DNA of 64,000 nt from NCBI GenBank assembly GCA_020832665.1, contig JAFIEG010000010.1:1-64000 (forward strand). Direction: 5' to 3'. Shown one piece after another: positions 49,411-60,195 of this stretch. The first letter of the stretch is position 1, and each line of letters opens with the position of its first letter. Source of the DNA: Pararhodobacter sp. (GTDB taxonomy: Bacteria > Pseudomonadota > Alphaproteobacteria > Rhodobacterales > Rhodobacteraceae). The notes under the pieces were generated by a model. The model saw only the letters and a program-made list of their open reading frames with translations, ran no database searches and was not told the DNA's origin. Position numbers and translations under genes: made by a program.

Positions 49411-49487
49411 GCGGGGATGGGGGCGCTGCCCCCGTCCTTGCTGCGCAAGGACTCCCCCGGCGTATTTTGGGCAAGATGAAGGGGTTG
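49411..49487 (-). repeat. 3'-end repeat family A with GC hairpin, copy at ispH
   Basis: On the plus strand a GGGGGCGCTGCCCCC hairpin (49419-49433) is followed by GCTGCGC and the core GGCGTATTTTGGGCAAGATG at 49459-49478. Its layout and order are the same as at dnaN (5198-5279). It follows the ispH stop codon by 44 bases on the minus strand. Confidence 0.7.
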
Positions 49488-49530
49488 GGCGCGATGCACA
49501 AGGGGCAAGCGGTGTGAACAGGTCGGGCGC

Positions 49531-50484
49531 TCAGGCAGGTTCGCGCAGCACTCGCGGGACCTTGAATTCGACCCGCTCGACGGCGGTTTCGACCAGTTCG
49601 CGGCTCAGAGTGAAACGTTCCTCGAAGGCGGCGATGACCTCTTCGACGAGCAGTTCGGGGGCGCTGGCGCCGGCGGTCAGCCCCACCGAACGGACGCCAT
49701 CGAGCGCGCGCCAGTCGATCTCGTCGGCGCGCTGGATAAGTTGCGCATAGCCGCAGCCGGCGGCGCTGCCGACCTCGACCAGGCGGCGCGAATTCGACGA
49801 GTTGGGCGCGCCGATCACCAGCAGCGCGTCGATCTTCGGCGCCATTTCCTTGACCGCTTCCTGGCGGTTGGTGGTGGCGTAGCAGATATCCTTCTTGTGC
49901 GGCCCGATGATGGCGGGAAAGCGCGCCTTGAGCGCCGCGACGATCTCGGCGGTGTCATCGACCGAGAGCGTGGTCTGGGTGATGAAGGCGAGTTTTTCGG
50001 GGTCGCGCGGTGTGATGCGGGCGACATCGGCCACGGTTTCCACCAGCAGCACCTCGCCGGCGGGAAGCTGGCCCATGGTGCCCACCGTCTCGGGGTGGCC
50101 GGCATGGCCGATCATGACCATCTGCAAGCCGTTGAGGTGGTGGCGTTCGGCCTCGATATGCACCTTCGAGACCAGCGGGCAGGTGGCATCGACATAGATC
50201 ATGTGCCTTGCCTCGGCCTCGGCGGGCACCGATTTCGGCACGCCATGCGCCGAAAAGATGACCGGCCGGTCATCGGGGCATTCGTCGAGTTCCTCGACGA
50301 AGATCGCGCCCTGCGCGCGCAGGGAATCGACGACATAGCGGTTATGCACGATCTCGTGGCGCACATAGACCGGCGCGCCCCATTTCTGCAGCGCCATCTC
50401 GACGATCTTGATGGCGCGGTCCACGCCGGCGCAAAAGCCCCTTGGGGCGGCGAGCAGGAGGGTCAGAGGGGGTTTTGCCGTCAT
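49531..50484 (-). CDS. ispH: 4-hydroxy-3-methylbut-2-enyl diphosphate reductase
   Basis: IspH is the [4Fe-4S] enzyme that forms IPP and DMAPP in the last step of the MEP isoprenoid pathway. The 317-residue product has the cluster Cys contexts [28 protein letters not shown] and a third in [10 protein letters not shown], and the substrate motif [14 protein letters not shown]. The start at 50484 gives a standard length. Confidence 0.96.
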   Translation of the reverse strand: MTAKPPLTLLLAAPRGFCAGVDRAIKIVEMALQKWGAPVYVRHEIVHNRYVVDSLRAQGAIFVEELDECPDDRPVIFSAHGVPKSVPAEAEARHMIYVDATCPLVSKVHIEAERHHLNGLQMVMIGHAGHPETVGTMGQLPAGEVLLVETVADVARITPRDPEKLAFITQTTLSVDDTAEIVAALKARFPAIIGPHKKDICYATTNRQEAVKEMAPKIDALLVIGAPNSSNSRRLVEVGSAAGCGYAQLIQRADEIDWRALDGVRSVGLTAGASAPELLVEEVIAAFEERFTLSRELVETAVERVEFKVPRVLREPA

Positions 50485-50618
50485 GCGTTGCTCCGGTCCG
50501 GGCTGGGCAACACCTAGGCCGGCATGGCCGCCGCGTCCAGCCCCCCGGGGCGGCGAAGGCCTGGTGTCGGATGGCGCGGGGGCTGTGCGAGCCCCCTTTG
50601 CCCCGCCCGTTGGCGTGC

Positions 50619-51185
50619 TCAGCCCTCGGCGCCGTTGTCGCGCTCGGGGCGCTGCTCGCGGGGCGGGCGGCCGATGACGTCGCGCAGCTCGTCGAGTTCG
50701 ATGAAGCTGTCGGCCTGGCGGCGCAGATCGTCGGCGATCATCGGCGGCTGGCTGCGTATGGTGGACACCACCGAGACGCGCACCCCCTGGCGTTGCAGCG
50801 CCTCGACCAGCGGCCGGAAATCGCCATCGCCCGAGAACAGCACCGCATGATCGAGCCGGTGCGCGAGTTCCATCGCGTTCACCGCCAGCTCGATATCCAT
50901 GTTGCCCTTGATCTTTCGCCGCCCGGTACTGTCGGTGTATTCCTTGGCCGGCTTGGTAATCATTGTGTAGCCGTTGTATTGCAGCCAGTCGACCAGCGGG
51001 CGGATGGGCGAATACTCTTCGCTCTCCAGCAAGGCGGTATAGTAGAAGGCGCGCAACAACTTGCCACGGCGCATGAATTCCTGGCGCAGGAGCTTGTAAT
51101 CGATATCGAAGCCAAGCTGCTTGCCGGCCGCGAAGAGGTTTGCACCGTCGATGAACAGCGCCAGTCTTTCGTCCTTGTAGAACAT
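50619..51185 (-). CDS. NYN-domain (LabA/DUF88-like) protein
   Basis: The 188-residue product has a PIN-like NYN fold with acidic residues [13 protein letters not shown] and [19 protein letters not shown], typical of predicted RNases of the LabA/DUF88 group. RNA target unknown. The charged tail is rich in Arg, Pro and Glu. It is divergent from folK, so a shared regulatory region lies at 51186-51329. Confidence 0.85.
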   Translation of the reverse strand: MFYKDERLALFIDGANLFAAGKQLGFDIDYKLLRQEFMRRGKLLRAFYYTALLESEEYSPIRPLVDWLQYNGYTMITKPAKEYTDSTGRRKIKGNMDIELAVNAMELAHRLDHAVLFSGDGDFRPLVEALQRQGVRVSVVSTIRSQPPMIADDLRRQADSFIELDELRDVIGRPPREQRPERDNGAEG

Positions 51186-51329
51186 GCGTTTCTCTTGAAG
51201 CTCCCTGGGGGTAGGCTCTTGAATTCGTGAGAACAGACGAACACTTCCCCGCGATGTGCAGACTTGGCCAGGCGGGCGGCCGCTACCGTCAACTTGGTGC
51301 CTCGGCTACGGATGAAGGTGTTTTTAAGT

Positions 51330-51902
51330 ATGCAAAATGCAAATGGCAACACCTTCCTTCTGGCTCTTGGCGCCAATGCCGGGCCCGGCCCCCAAGACGA
51401 TGCCAAGAGGCTGGAAATGGCTCTGCAGCGCATTGGTGCAAAACTGGGCACGGTTCTGGCCACAAGCCGGATTTATCGCACTCCGGCCTTTCCGCAAGGG
51501 GCGGGGCCGGATTTTTCCAATGCATGCGTTCTAGTCGAAAGCCGGCTGTCGGCTGCTGAGATGCTCGATGGCCTGCACGCGATCGAGGCCGGGATGGGGC
51601 GCGTGCGCGGGGCGCGCTGGGCCCAGCGGCTGATCGATCTCGATATCCTGGCGATGGGTGATTCGGTGCTGCCCGATCGCGCCACCGTGCAGCGCTGGAT
51701 GACCCTTGCCGGCGAAGACCAGCGCTGCCTCGCCCCCGAAACGCTGCTTTTGCCCCACCCGCGTTTGCATGAGCGCGCCTTCGTGCTGGTGCCGCTTGCC
51801 GATGTCGCGCCGGACTGGGTGCACCCGCTGACGGGCCAGAGCGTGCGCGCCATGGTCGCCGCGCTGGATGATGCCGCGCGCGCGGCGATCATCGCGCTGT
51901 GA
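51330..51902 (+). CDS. folK: 2-amino-4-hydroxy-6-hydroxymethyldihydropteridine pyrophosphokinase
   Basis: HPPK transfers pyrophosphate from ATP to the pterin in folate synthesis. The 190-residue product has FLLALGANAGPGPQ at the N-terminus, GRVRGARWAQRLIDLDILA (substrate and Mg site) and LPHPRLHERAFVLVPLADVAP. GAAGGTG lies upstream of ATG 51330; an ATG 18 bases earlier is possible. No other fol genes are adjacent. Confidence 0.93.
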   Translation: MQNANGNTFLLALGANAGPGPQDDAKRLEMALQRIGAKLGTVLATSRIYRTPAFPQGAGPDFSNACVLVESRLSAAEMLDGLHAIEAGMGRVRGARWAQRLIDLDILAMGDSVLPDRATVQRWMTLAGEDQRCLAPETLLLPHPRLHERAFVLVPLADVAPDWVHPLTGQSVRAMVAALDDAARAAIIAL

Positions 51903-51992
51903 ACCCGGCACTTGCCCGGGCGGGTTGTCAACAGCCGGCATTGGGTATAAGGGGGCAGGCTGACCCTCCCTTTTTCGGAACTGGAGTGCTGC

Positions 51993-52349
51993 ATGGCCCG
52001 CGTGACGGTAGAAGACTGCGTTGACAAGGTTCCCAACCGGTTCGAGCTGGTGTTGTTGGCTGCGCACAGGGCGCGCGAGATCGCCTCAGGGGGCCCGATC
52101 ACGGTTGAGCGCGACAACGACAAGAACCCTGTCGTCGCGCTGCGCGAGATCGCTGACGAGACGCAATCGGCCGATGCGCTGCGCGAGCGGCTGATCGAAA
52201 GTCTGCAGACGCAGATCGAGGTCGACATGCCCGAGGAGGACGACATGGCGATGCTGATGACGTCGCAGCCCGATCAGCCGGCAAGCGACGACATGAGCGA
52301 AGAGCAGATGCTGCGCCAGTTGCTCGAAGCGCAAAGCCAGCGCGGCTGA
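51993..52349 (+). CDS. rpoZ: RNA polymerase omega subunit
   Basis: Omega binds the beta' subunit of RNA polymerase and, in proteobacteria, contributes to a ppGpp site. The 118-residue product begins [20 protein letters not shown] and has [29 protein letters not shown], the omega signature. CTGGAG precedes the ATG. The gene is followed 30 bases later by the (p)ppGpp synthetase, a widespread functional pairing. Confidence 0.96.
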   Translation: MARVTVEDCVDKVPNRFELVLLAAHRAREIASGGPITVERDNDKNPVVALREIADETQSADALRERLIESLQTQIEVDMPEEDDMAMLMTSQPDQPASDDMSEEQMLRQLLEAQSQRG

Positions 52350-52378
52350 GCCCATGCGCCGGCGCGCGGGGCACGATC

Positions 52379-54502
52379 GTGATTACTGCCGATGACCTTG
52401 TTGCGCTGGTTCGCAACTACAACCCCAACTGCGACGAGCCGCTGATTCGCCGCGCCTGGCATTATGGCGCGGCAATGCATGAAGGCCAGCGGCGACATTC
52501 GGGCGAGCCCTATTTCTCGCATCCGGTGGCCGTGGCCTCTATCCTGACCGAGATGCGGCTCGATGACGCCACCATTATCACCGCGCTGTTGCACGACACC
52601 ATCGAGGACACGCGCTCGACCTATTCCGAGATCGCCGGGACCTTCTCGCCCGAGATCGCCGAGCTGGTCGATGGTGTCACCAAGCTGACCAACCTTCAGC
52701 TTTCGTCATCAGAGGCCAAGCAGGCCGAGAATTTCCGCAAGCTCCTGATCGCCATGTCGCGCGATCTGAGGGTGATTCTGGTCAAGCTGGCCGACCGGCT
52801 GCACAACATGCGCACCATTCGCTCGATGCGCCCCGACAAGCAGGGCCAGAAGGCGCGCGAGACGATGGAGATCTATGCGCCGCTGGCCGGGCGCATGGGC
52901 ATGCAGTGGATGCGCGAAGAGCTGGAGGATCTGGCCTTTCGCGTGCTCAACCCCGAGGCGCGCAATTCCATCCTGCGCCGTTTCATCACCTTGCAGCGCG
53001 AATCGGGCGATGTGATCAACCGCATCACCGGCGATATCCGGCTGGAGCTGGAAAAGGCCGGCATCGAGGGCATGGTTTATGGCCGCGCCAAGAAGCCCTA
53101 TTCGATCTGGCGCAAGATGCAGGAGAAGGATCTGACCTTCTCGCGCCTGTCCGATATCTACGGCTTTCGCATCATAGTCGATGACGTTGCCGAGTGCTAT
53201 CAGGTGCTGGGGCTGATCCATCAGCGCTGGAAGGCGGTGCCGGGCCGGTTCAAGGATTATGTCTCGAACCCCAAGCAGAACGGTTACCGATCAATCCACA
53301 CAACGGTTTCGGGGCGCGACGGCAAGCGCGTCGAAGTTCAGATCCGCACCCGCGCCATGCATGAGGTTGCCGAGGCCGGCGTTGCCGCGCATTGGGCCTA
53401 CAAGGACGGCGCGCGGGTGGCCAACCCCTTTGCCGTCGATCCGGCGAAATGGGTCGCCGCGCTGACCGAGAGGCTGGATCAGGCCGGCGAGGATCACGAC
53501 GAGTTTCTGGAACACGTCAAGCTTGAGATGTATGCCGATCAGGTGTTCTGCTTCACGCCCAAGGGCGATGTGGTGCAGCTGCCGCGCGGAGCAACGCCGC
53601 TCGATTTCGCCTATGCCATCCACACCCGAATCGGCCATGCCACCGTCTCGGCCAAGGTGGACGGGTTGCGTGTGCCGCTTTGGACGCGGCTGCGCAACGG
53701 CCAGTCGGTCGAGATCATCACCGCCGAGGGTCAGCGCCCGCAGGCCAGCTGGCTGGAACTGGTGCGCACCGGCCGTGCCAAGGCGGCGATTCGGCGCAGC
53801 CTGCGCGAGGAGGACCGCGAGCGCTTCATCCGCCTGGGCCGCGAACTGATGCGCGTGGCGTTCGAACATGTGGGCAGGCGGCTGACCGACAAGGCCATCG
53901 ACACCGCCGCGCGCCGGCTGGGCATGAAGGATCCGCAGGAATTGCTGGCGCGCATTGGCAGCGCCGAGACCAGCGCGCGCGATGTCGTCGAGAAGCTGTA
54001 CCCCGAGCTGGCTTCGCTGCCGGGCGAAGAGATCGACAGCGCCCGCCCGGTGATCGGCCTCGAACCCGGGCAGCCCTTTCGCCGCGCCGCGTGCTGCCAG
54101 CCGGTGCCGGGCGAACGAATTGTCGGCATCACTTATCGCGGCAAGGGCGTGGTGGCGCATGCCATCGATTGCGCCGTGCTCGCCGGGCTGGAAGACCAGC
54201 CCGAACGCTGGATCGATCTGCGTTGGCATGAGGGGCGACACGCGCCGGTGCATACCGTGGCGGTGGAAATCACGTTGGCCAACAGCGCCGGCGTGCTGGG
54301 ACGCGTTTGCTCCTTGATCGGCGAGCAGAAGGCCAATATCTCGGATCTGCGGTTCGTGGATCGCAAGCCCGATTTCTTCCGCATCTTTGTCGAGGTCGAT
54401 GTGCGCGACGCCGAGCATCTGCACCACATCCTGACCGTGCTGAGCGCGGAAACCGATGTCGCTGAAGTCCTGCGCTTCCGCGATCCCGGCCGGCAACCCT
54501 GA
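52379..54502 (+). CDS. rsh: Bifunctional (p)ppGpp synthetase/hydrolase (RelA/SpoT family)
   Basis: This is the single Rsh enzyme that makes and degrades the stringent-response alarmone. The 707-residue product has an HD hydrolase domain ([23 protein letters not shown]), a synthetase domain ([20 protein letters not shown]), a TGS domain ([20 protein letters not shown]) and a C-terminal ACT domain ([17 protein letters not shown]). Both catalytic motifs look intact. It starts with GTG. Confidence 0.95.
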   Translation: MITADDLVALVRNYNPNCDEPLIRRAWHYGAAMHEGQRRHSGEPYFSHPVAVASILTEMRLDDATIITALLHDTIEDTRSTYSEIAGTFSPEIAELVDGVTKLTNLQLSSSEAKQAENFRKLLIAMSRDLRVILVKLADRLHNMRTIRSMRPDKQGQKARETMEIYAPLAGRMGMQWMREELEDLAFRVLNPEARNSILRRFITLQRESGDVINRITGDIRLELEKAGIEGMVYGRAKKPYSIWRKMQEKDLTFSRLSDIYGFRIIVDDVAECYQVLGLIHQRWKAVPGRFKDYVSNPKQNGYRSIHTTVSGRDGKRVEVQIRTRAMHEVAEAGVAAHWAYKDGARVANPFAVDPAKWVAALTERLDQAGEDHDEFLEHVKLEMYADQVFCFTPKGDVVQLPRGATPLDFAYAIHTRIGHATVSAKVDGLRVPLWTRLRNGQSVEIITAEGQRPQASWLELVRTGRAKAAIRRSLREEDRERFIRLGRELMRVAFEHVGRRLTDKAIDTAARRLGMKDPQELLARIGSAETSARDVVEKLYPELASLPGEEIDSARPVIGLEPGQPFRRAACCQPVPGERIVGITYRGKGVVAHAIDCAVLAGLEDQPERWIDLRWHEGRHAPVHTVAVEITLANSAGVLGRVCSLIGEQKANISDLRFVDRKPDFFRIFVEVDVRDAEHLHHILTVLSAETDVAEVLRFRDPGRQP

Positions 54503-54517
54503 CGGGCTCGGCGCGGC

Positions 54518-55165
54518 GTGGTCTTCAAGCGCAGAACCCGCAAGAGCAGCCTTCGCGCGCTGGCCGAGTTCTTCTATCCCCGCGGCGGCTGGCGCCGCTC
54601 AACCGCCTATGTGATGCACCGGCTGCGCCGCCTGCCCGATACGCCGCACCGCATCTGCGTGGGTATCGCTGCCGGCACCTTCGTTTCCTTCCTGCCGCTG
54701 TGGGGGTTGCATTTTCTGCTCGCGGCGCTGGTGGCTTGGGTGTTTCGCGGCAATATCCTGGCCGCGTTGCTGGGCACCTTCTTCGGCAACCCCATCACCT
54801 TTCCCATCATCGCGGTCACCTCGCTGGAGCTGGGCAGCTGGCTGATCGGCGGCAGCGGCAGCATGAAATTTGCCGAGGTGATGGCGGCGATGGGTTATGC
54901 GACAACCGAGCTGTCGGCCAATCTCTTCGCGCTGTTCACCAGCGCGCCGCTGCAATGGGAAAAGACCTCGGTTTTCCTGTGGCGGGTGTTCCTGCCCTTC
55001 ATCCTTGGCGGCACGATTCTGGGCATTCCCACGGCGATCGCGATGTATTACCTGTGCCTGCCGCTGGTGCAGGCCTATCAGCGCCGCCGCCTGAAAAGGC
55101 TGAAGGCACGCTTCGAGGCCGCCCGCCAGATCCAGCGCGAACGCGAGACAGGAGACGAGCCATGA
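54518..55165 (+). CDS. DUF2062-family membrane protein
   Basis: The 215-residue product starts with GTG and a basic leader, then [40 protein letters not shown] and [15 protein letters not shown], the hallmarks of DUF2062. Function unknown. Several helices and a basic C-terminal coil ([19 protein letters not shown]). It is 15 bases after rsh and overlaps pdxJ by ATGA. Confidence 0.85.
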   Translation: MVFKRRTRKSSLRALAEFFYPRGGWRRSTAYVMHRLRRLPDTPHRICVGIAAGTFVSFLPLWGLHFLLAALVAWVFRGNILAALLGTFFGNPITFPIIAVTSLELGSWLIGGSGSMKFAEVMAAMGYATTELSANLFALFTSAPLQWEKTSVFLWRVFLPFILGGTILGIPTAIAMYYLCLPLVQAYQRRRLKRLKARFEAARQIQRERETGDEP

Positions 55166-55908
55166 CCAAGCCCCCCCTGCGCCTGGGTGTGAATATCGAT
55201 CACGTCGCCACGCTGCGCAACGCAAGGGGCGGCGATTACCCCGACCCGCTGCGCGCCGCGCTCATGGCCGAGGCCGCCGGCGCCGACGGAATCACCGCGC
55301 ATCTGCGCGAGGATCGGCGCCATATCCGCGATGACGATATCGCGCGGCTGATGGAGGGCATCGCGCTGCCGCTGAATTTCGAGATGGCGGCCACCGCCGA
55401 GATGCAGCAAATCGCGCTGCTCCACCGCCCGCACGCCGTCTGCCTGGTGCCCGAGCGGCGTGAGGAGCGCACCACCGAGGGCGGGCTCGACGTGGCGGGC
55501 GATGCCAACCGGCTGCGCGAATTCTGTGCGCCGCTGGTGGATGCCGGCTGCCGGATATCGCTTTTCATCGGCCATGATGCACGCCAGATCGAGGCCGCAC
55601 TCAGGGTCGGCGCGCCGGTGGTCGAATTTCATGTCGGCCATTACTGCGATCTGGTCGCCGAGGGCCGCCATGACGAAGCCGCCAGGGAACTGGCCCAGCT
55701 GGAACGCGCCATTCGCGATGCCCATGGCGCCGGCATCGAGGTGCATTGCGGCCATGGCATTTCCTACGACACCGTTGCCCCCTTCGCCGCCATGGAAGAA
55801 GTGCGCGAGCTCAATATCGGCCATTTCCTGATCTGCGAGGCGGTGTTCACCGGCCTTGGCCCGGCCATTGCCGAAATGCGCCGGCTTATGGATGATGCAA
55901 GGGGCTGA
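55162..55908 (+). CDS. pdxJ: Pyridoxine 5'-phosphate synthase
   Basis: PdxJ condenses 1-deoxyxylulose 5-phosphate with aminoacetone phosphate to form PNP in vitamin B6 synthesis. The 248-residue barrel has [37 protein letters not shown] and [11 protein letters not shown], all active-site segments. Stop overlaps none; the tandem secreted-protein gene begins 21 bases later. A decayed copy of its last 45 bases or so is seen at 56447-56500. Confidence 0.96.
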   Translation: MTKPPLRLGVNIDHVATLRNARGGDYPDPLRAALMAEAAGADGITAHLREDRRHIRDDDIARLMEGIALPLNFEMAATAEMQQIALLHRPHAVCLVPERREERTTEGGLDVAGDANRLREFCAPLVDAGCRISLFIGHDARQIEAALRVGAPVVEFHVGHYCDLVAEGRHDEAARELAQLERAIRDAHGAGIEVHCGHGISYDTVAPFAAMEEVRELNIGHFLICEAVFTGLGPAIAEMRRLMDDARG

Positions 55909-55929
55909 AGAAACGCAGGAGTTCTTGCC

Positions 55930-56415
55930 ATGCGCCTGCCCCTGGCCCTGATTTTTTCCACCGCGGTGCTTGCGAGCGCCGCAACTTCCGCATCCACGCA
56001 GGTGATCTCCGAATGCGACGGGCGGGCCAGCGCCGGCAACCTTGTCGAGCCATGGTCGGAGCACACACGCAGCTACGCCGAGGGCGCCATTCGTCTGGCG
56101 CTGCTGGTAGATGCCGCCGCGCCCGAATGCTGCCGGCGCTATCTGCTCGTGCTCGCACCGGCGGGCGATGAGGCGAACGATGAGGCGGACGGGGCGCCGG
56201 GGCGGCAATGCCTTGTCGTCGCACCAGGGGATCAACACGGCTTTCGCGATCTCGATATCGGCGGGGTCGCGGCGAGCTACAGCCCGCATCTGGGGCTGGA
56301 GCTGAGCGTGCCGGTATGGCTGCACCGCGACGGCACGGCGCCGGATGCAGAGCCCTTCGCCGACCGGATGATACTGCTCATCAACCAGGAAACCGGCAGG
56401 GTCAGGGTGGAATAG
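55930..56415 (+). CDS. Small secreted protein, tandem paralog 1
   Basis: The 161-residue product has a signal peptide (LALIFSTAVLASAATSAS) and begins the mature part with QVISEC. EPWSEHTRSYAEGAIRLALL, an adjacent CC pair (PECCRRYLLVLAPAG) and a C-terminal ILLINQETGRVRVE are shared with the next gene. Cysteines suggest periplasmic disulfides. Function unknown. AGGAG precedes the ATG. It is one half of a tandem duplication. Confidence 0.8.
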   Translation: MRLPLALIFSTAVLASAATSASTQVISECDGRASAGNLVEPWSEHTRSYAEGAIRLALLVDAAAPECCRRYLLVLAPAGDEANDEADGAPGRQCLVVAPGDQHGFRDLDIGGVAASYSPHLGLELSVPVWLHRDGTAPDAEPFADRMILLINQETGRVRVE

Positions 56416-56446
56416 CCTCGATCCCCCGCAGTGCGGTGCGGGCACG

Positions 56447-56500
56447 CGGCCTTCCGCCCGGCCATTGCCGAAAGCCCCCGGCTGATGGATAATTGCGGCA
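56447..56500 (+). pseudogene. Decayed remnant of the pdxJ 3' end
   Basis: Seventeen bases CCCGGCCATTGCCGAAA (56457-56473) exactly repeat pdxJ at 55860-55876, and the flanks (CGGCCTT and GGCT-ATGGAT) match with a few changes. The offset of 597 bases equals that between the two paralogs, so this is a fossil of the duplicated unit. It has no start and is out of use. Confidence 0.75.
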
Positions 56501-56527
56501 GCCGAAATCGTCAGCAGAGGTATTACC

Positions 56528-56998
56528 GTGCGCCTTCCCCCTGCCGCCACACTTGCTGCCGCTGCCCTGCTGTTGCTGACGCCGGCACACGCCCCCGCCC
56601 AGGTGATCAGCGAATGCGGCTGGGTGGGCAGCCCGGCGAATATCGTCGAGCCCTGGGAAGAGAACAGCCGCAGCTTTGCCAATGGCGCGATTCGCATCGC
56701 GCTTCTCGACACCGGCGGCGAGCCGGTCTGCTGCGCGCGCCATCTCCTGATCCTGGCGCCATCGGGGCATGAAGAGGGCCCCGTCTACCGACAATGCATG
56801 GTTGCTTCGGCGCAGGAGGGCTCGGGCTTTTTCGAAATCGATTTCGATCTGCTCGTCGCCAGCTACGACCCCGAATTCGGGCTGCTGATCGATATGCAGC
56901 TGTGGCATTATGTCGTCGATGGTGGTTCCCCCATCCCCGACAGGATGCAGATTCGCATCAACCAGGCCACCGGGGCTGTGGATATCGAGTTTCCATGA
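56528..56998 (+). CDS. Small secreted protein, tandem paralog 2
   Basis: The 156-residue product has a signal peptide ([17 protein letters not shown]), starts its mature part QVISEC, and repeats [20 protein letters not shown] and [15 protein letters not shown] from its neighbour. It begins with GTG after AGAGG, unlike the ATG of its paralog. Its stop overlaps the acpS ATG. Function unknown; the Cys pair is conserved between both. Confidence 0.8.
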   Translation: MRLPPAATLAAAALLLLTPAHAPAQVISECGWVGSPANIVEPWEENSRSFANGAIRIALLDTGGEPVCCARHLLILAPSGHEEGPVYRQCMVASAQEGSGFFEIDFDLLVASYDPEFGLLIDMQLWHYVVDGGSPIPDRMQIRINQATGAVDIEFP

Positions 56999-57438
56999 AG
57001 CCCTCTGGCATGATCCTGGGCATCGGCACTGATCTGGCGAATATCGAGCGTATCGAGCGCACGCTGGCGCGCTTTGGCGATCGCTTCCGCCAGCGCGTGT
57101 TCACCGAGACCGAGCTGCGCAAGGCCGCGCGCCGGCGCGACGAGGCGGGCACGCTGGCCAAGCGCTGGGCGGCGAAAGAGGCATGCTCCAAGGCGCTGGG
57201 CACCGGGTTACGCATGGGTATCGTCTGGCGCGACATGGCGGTATCGAACCTGCGCACGGGCCAGCCGGTGATGCAGCTGACCGGCTGGGCGGCCGAACGA
57301 CTGGCGGCGCTGACCCCGCCGGGCCATGAGGCGGTGGTGCATGTCTCGCTGACCGACGATCACCCCTGGGCACAAGCCTTCGTGGTGATCGAGGCGCGCC
57401 CGCTTGGTTGGTTGGAAACTGGCGCCAAGGAAGATTGA
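56995..57438 (+). CDS. acpS: Holo-[acyl-carrier-protein] synthase
   Basis: AcpS transfers phosphopantetheine from CoA to the acyl carrier protein. The product (147 residues from 56995, or 142 from the ATG at 57010) has [16 protein letters not shown] (metal Asp) and [15 protein letters not shown] (Glu). The ATG at 56995 overlaps the preceding stop (ATGA). pdxJ-acpS clustering is common; lepB and rnc, which often follow, are not here. Confidence 0.95.
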   Translation: MKPSGMILGIGTDLANIERIERTLARFGDRFRQRVFTETELRKAARRRDEAGTLAKRWAAKEACSKALGTGLRMGIVWRDMAVSNLRTGQPVMQLTGWAAERLAALTPPGHEAVVHVSLTDDHPWAQAFVVIEARPLGWLETGAKED

Positions 57439-57466
57439 GCGAAAGTCGGGGCGACAGGAAAGCGGG

Positions 57467-57520
57467 CTGCTCCCGCGCACGGCCCGCGCCCCTGCCGGGG
57501 CTTGCCCTTGCTTGGGCCGC
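57467..57520 (+). repeat. GC-rich dispersed repeat, family B, copy 3
   Basis: Read on the minus strand it gives GGCCCAAGCAAGGGCAAGCC and CCCCGGCAGGGG, nearly identical to copy 1 at 49-119. It lies between the convergent acpS and ruvB genes (29 bases after acpS), so it may help end transcription in both directions. Confidence 0.65.
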
Positions 57521-57604
57521 GCCGCGCGCTGGCCGCGGCGCCGATGCGCGGGAGCACCCCTTGTTTCGTTCCGCTGGGGTTGCGTGGCTGCCGGCGACGT
57601 CGGT

Positions 57605-58651
57605 TCAGCCGGATGTTTCACCCTCGTCGAACAGGCCGTTCTGGCCGTTGGCCGGGCGTGGCGGGGCGAGGCCGATATGGCGCCAGGCATTGGCGGTGAG
57701 CATGCGCCCGCGCGGGGTGCGCGCGATCAGCCCCTGTTGCAGCAGGAAGGGTTCGATCACTTCCTCGATGGCATCGCGGCTTTCCGAGAGCGCCGCGGCG
57801 ATGGTTTCCACCCCGACCGGGCCGCCGCCATAGCCTTCGGCGAGCAGCGTCAGGTAGCGCCGGTCGGCGCTGTCGAGGCCCAAATGGTCGACCCCCAGCC
57901 GGGTGAGCGCGTCATCGGCGAGCGCGCGCGTCAGCTGCCCGTCGCCCTCGACCAGCGCGAAATCGACCACCCGGCGCAGCAGCCGGCCGGCGATGCGCGG
58001 CGTACCGCGCGCGCGCCGGGCGATCTCGGACACGCCTTCGGCCTCGGCCTTCACCCCCAGGAGCCTGGCGCCACGGGCGACGATTTCGCACAGTTCGGCC
58101 TGATTGTAGAATTGCAGCCTGGTGGGGATGCCGAAGCGGTCGCGCAGCGGCGTGGTGAGCAGCCCCAGCCTTGTAGTGGCGCCGACCAGGGTGAAGGGTT
58201 GCAGTTCGATGCGCACGGTGCGCGCCGCCGGCCCCTCGCCGATGACGAGATCAAGCTGGAAATCCTCCATCGCCGGGTAGAGCACTTCCTCGACCGCGGG
58301 GTTGAGGCGGTGGATCTCGTCGATGAAGAGAACGTCGCGCGCTTCCAGATTGGTCAGGATCGCGGCCAGATCGCCGGCGCGCGCCAGCACCGGGCCCGAG
58401 GTCATGCGAAAGCCCACGCCCAGTTCGCGTGCCATGATCTGCGCCAGCGTTGTCTTGCCCAGCCCGGGCGGGCCGTAGAAGAGCGTATGATCCATCGCTT
58501 CGCCGCGCATCCGGGCCGAGGCGATGAAGACCCGCAGATTGGCGCGCGCCTCGTGCTGGCCGATGAATTCGTCCAGTTTCTGCGGCCGCAGGGCGCGATC
58601 ACCGTCTTCGGGCTGGGGCTCGGGGCGCAGGGTGGGGTCTGGCGTGGTCAT
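57605..58651 (-). CDS. ruvB: Holliday junction branch-migration helicase RuvB
   Basis: RuvB is the AAA+ motor that drives branch migration with RuvA. The 348-residue product has [18 protein letters not shown], Walker [16 protein letters not shown], Walker [18 protein letters not shown] and the arginine-finger region [18 protein letters not shown]. It follows ruvA by 97 bases. Confidence 0.97.
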   Translation of the reverse strand: MTTPDPTLRPEPQPEDGDRALRPQKLDEFIGQHEARANLRVFIASARMRGEAMDHTLFYGPPGLGKTTLAQIMARELGVGFRMTSGPVLARAGDLAAILTNLEARDVLFIDEIHRLNPAVEEVLYPAMEDFQLDLVIGEGPAARTVRIELQPFTLVGATTRLGLLTTPLRDRFGIPTRLQFYNQAELCEIVARGARLLGVKAEAEGVSEIARRARGTPRIAGRLLRRVVDFALVEGDGQLTRALADDALTRLGVDHLGLDSADRRYLTLLAEGYGGGPVGVETIAAALSESRDAIEEVIEPFLLQQGLIARTPRGRMLTANAWRHIGLAPPRPANGQNGLFDEGETSG

Positions 58652-58748
58652 GCGTACAGCCTGTGGGGAAAGCCGTGCGATGGCAAGCGGCGGGCGCCGG
58701 TGAGCGCGGCTTGCGGGCGCCGGTCTGGCCTGGCAGCGAAGGGCGCCG

Positions 58749-59447
58749 TCATTTCGGCGCCAGCAGCTTCAGCGCCGCGCGGATCAGGGCGGGGGTGTCG
58801 CTCTCGGCCTCGGCCGCCTGCGCCACGGCCTGCGCGGCCTCCGACGGGGCGTATCCGAGATTGGTCAGCGCCGAAAGCGCGTCGGCCTGCGCCTGCTGCG
58901 TGCCTTGGCGCGTTGCAGGGCCGCCAGGCCCGGCGGCGGGGGGCGATGCGGCCTTGCCCGGCGGGGTGGTTTCGATCACCGTGTCGGTCAAGGCCGCATC
59001 GGTTTCCATGCCAAGATAGGCGCCGGTGGCAGCCATGGCCATCACCGCTGGTGCCTTGTCCTTCAGTTCATGCACCACGCGCTGCGCCAGCTTCGGCCCC
59101 ACCCCCGGCGCGCGGCGGATGGCAGCCGCATCGCCAATGGCGATGGCGCGTGACACGCCATCGGGGCCCAGCGCGCCCAGTATTGCCATCGCCGCCTTGG
59201 CGCCCACGCCCTGCACCGAGGTCAGCAGCCGGTGCCATTCCTTTTCGGCCAGCGTCAGAAAGCCGAAAAGCTGCATCAGATCCTCGCGCACCACCAACTC
59301 GGTATAGAGCGCCGCCACGCCGCCAGGGCCGGGCAGGGCCATCAGCGTGCGTTCGGAGACATGCACCACATAGCCCACACCACGCACATCGATGAGCACA
59401 TGATCGCTGCCGCGATAGTCAACCCGCCCGGACAGCTTGCCGATCAT
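58749..59447 (-). CDS. ruvA: Holliday junction DNA-binding subunit RuvA
   Basis: RuvA holds the four-way junction for RuvB. The 232-residue product begins [20 protein letters not shown], has [20 protein letters not shown] and [19 protein letters not shown] (the two helix-hairpin-helix motifs), an Ala/Pro-rich linker and a C-terminal UBA-like [16 protein letters not shown]. ruvC overlaps it by ATGA. Confidence 0.96.
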   Translation of the reverse strand: MIGKLSGRVDYRGSDHVLIDVRGVGYVVHVSERTLMALPGPGGVAALYTELVVREDLMQLFGFLTLAEKEWHRLLTSVQGVGAKAAMAILGALGPDGVSRAIAIGDAAAIRRAPGVGPKLAQRVVHELKDKAPAVMAMAATGAYLGMETDAALTDTVIETTPPGKAASPPAAGPGGPATRQGTQQAQADALSALTNLGYAPSEAAQAVAQAAEAESDTPALIRAALKLLAPK

Positions 59448-59962
59448 TGCACCACCCCCGGCCTTTCGCGCCCCATCGCCGCCTGCCAGCGCCCGGCGGT
59501 TTGCATGTGATGCGCGTGGCAGATCGCCACCGCCAGCGCATCGGCGGCATCGGCCCCGGCCAGCACCACGCCCGGCAACTGCATGCGCACCATGTGCTGC
59601 ACCTGCTCCTTGGCTGCCTTGCCGACGCCGACCACGGTCTTCTTCACCGCGTTGGGGGCGTATTCGCCCACGCTCAGCCCCGCCTGCGCCGGCACCAGGA
59701 GTGCGATGGCGCGGGCATGGCCCAGCTTCAGCGTGGCAACGGCATCCTTGTTGACGAAGCTCTGCTCGACGGCGGCGCAATCGGGGGCGAAACGCGCCAG
59801 CACCTCGGCAAGCTGCACATGCAGGCTCAAGAGCCGAGTGGCCAGGTCGGCGCCGCTTGAATGGCACACGCCATTGGCGACATGGCCAAGCCGCGCGCCG
59901 TGCATCTCGATCACCCCCCAGCCGAGGTTGCGAAGGCCGGGATCGATGCCGAGAACGCGCAT
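59444..59962 (-). CDS. ruvC: Holliday junction resolvase RuvC
   Basis: RuvC cuts Holliday junctions as a dimer. The 172-residue product has the catalytic acids in [17 protein letters not shown] (Asp7), [12 protein letters not shown] (Glu) and [18 protein letters not shown] (two Asp). It leads the ruvC-ruvA-ruvB operon, with a four-base overlap to ruvA. Confidence 0.96.
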   Translation of the reverse strand: MRVLGIDPGLRNLGWGVIEMHGARLGHVANGVCHSSGADLATRLLSLHVQLAEVLARFAPDCAAVEQSFVNKDAVATLKLGHARAIALLVPAQAGLSVGEYAPNAVKKTVVGVGKAAKEQVQHMVRMQLPGVVLAGADAADALAVAICHAHHMQTAGRWQAAMGRERPGVVQ

Positions 59963-60195
59963 GGTGCCGCTTTCCTGCCGCTGTTTCTTTTTTTGCCTGC
60001 CTGAGCGCGCCCACGATTAGCACGAAAAGGGAACACGCGCCAGCGCCAAGATCGCCCCCGCGCCGACACATGCGAAAACTGCATGGCGGCCATGAAGCGA
60101 ATCCGTCTACCCGCTGCCTGAAATCTCACCTAACTGCCCCTGTGAAGCACAACGCTTCGGCATGAACTTTTCACTGCAATTCAAAGGAGCCTGAA

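Noticed and set aside
50577-50600. Terminator after the NYN gene
   Set aside because: A GGGGGCT/AGCCCCC hairpin exists but has no T run on the minus strand, so it cannot be claimed.
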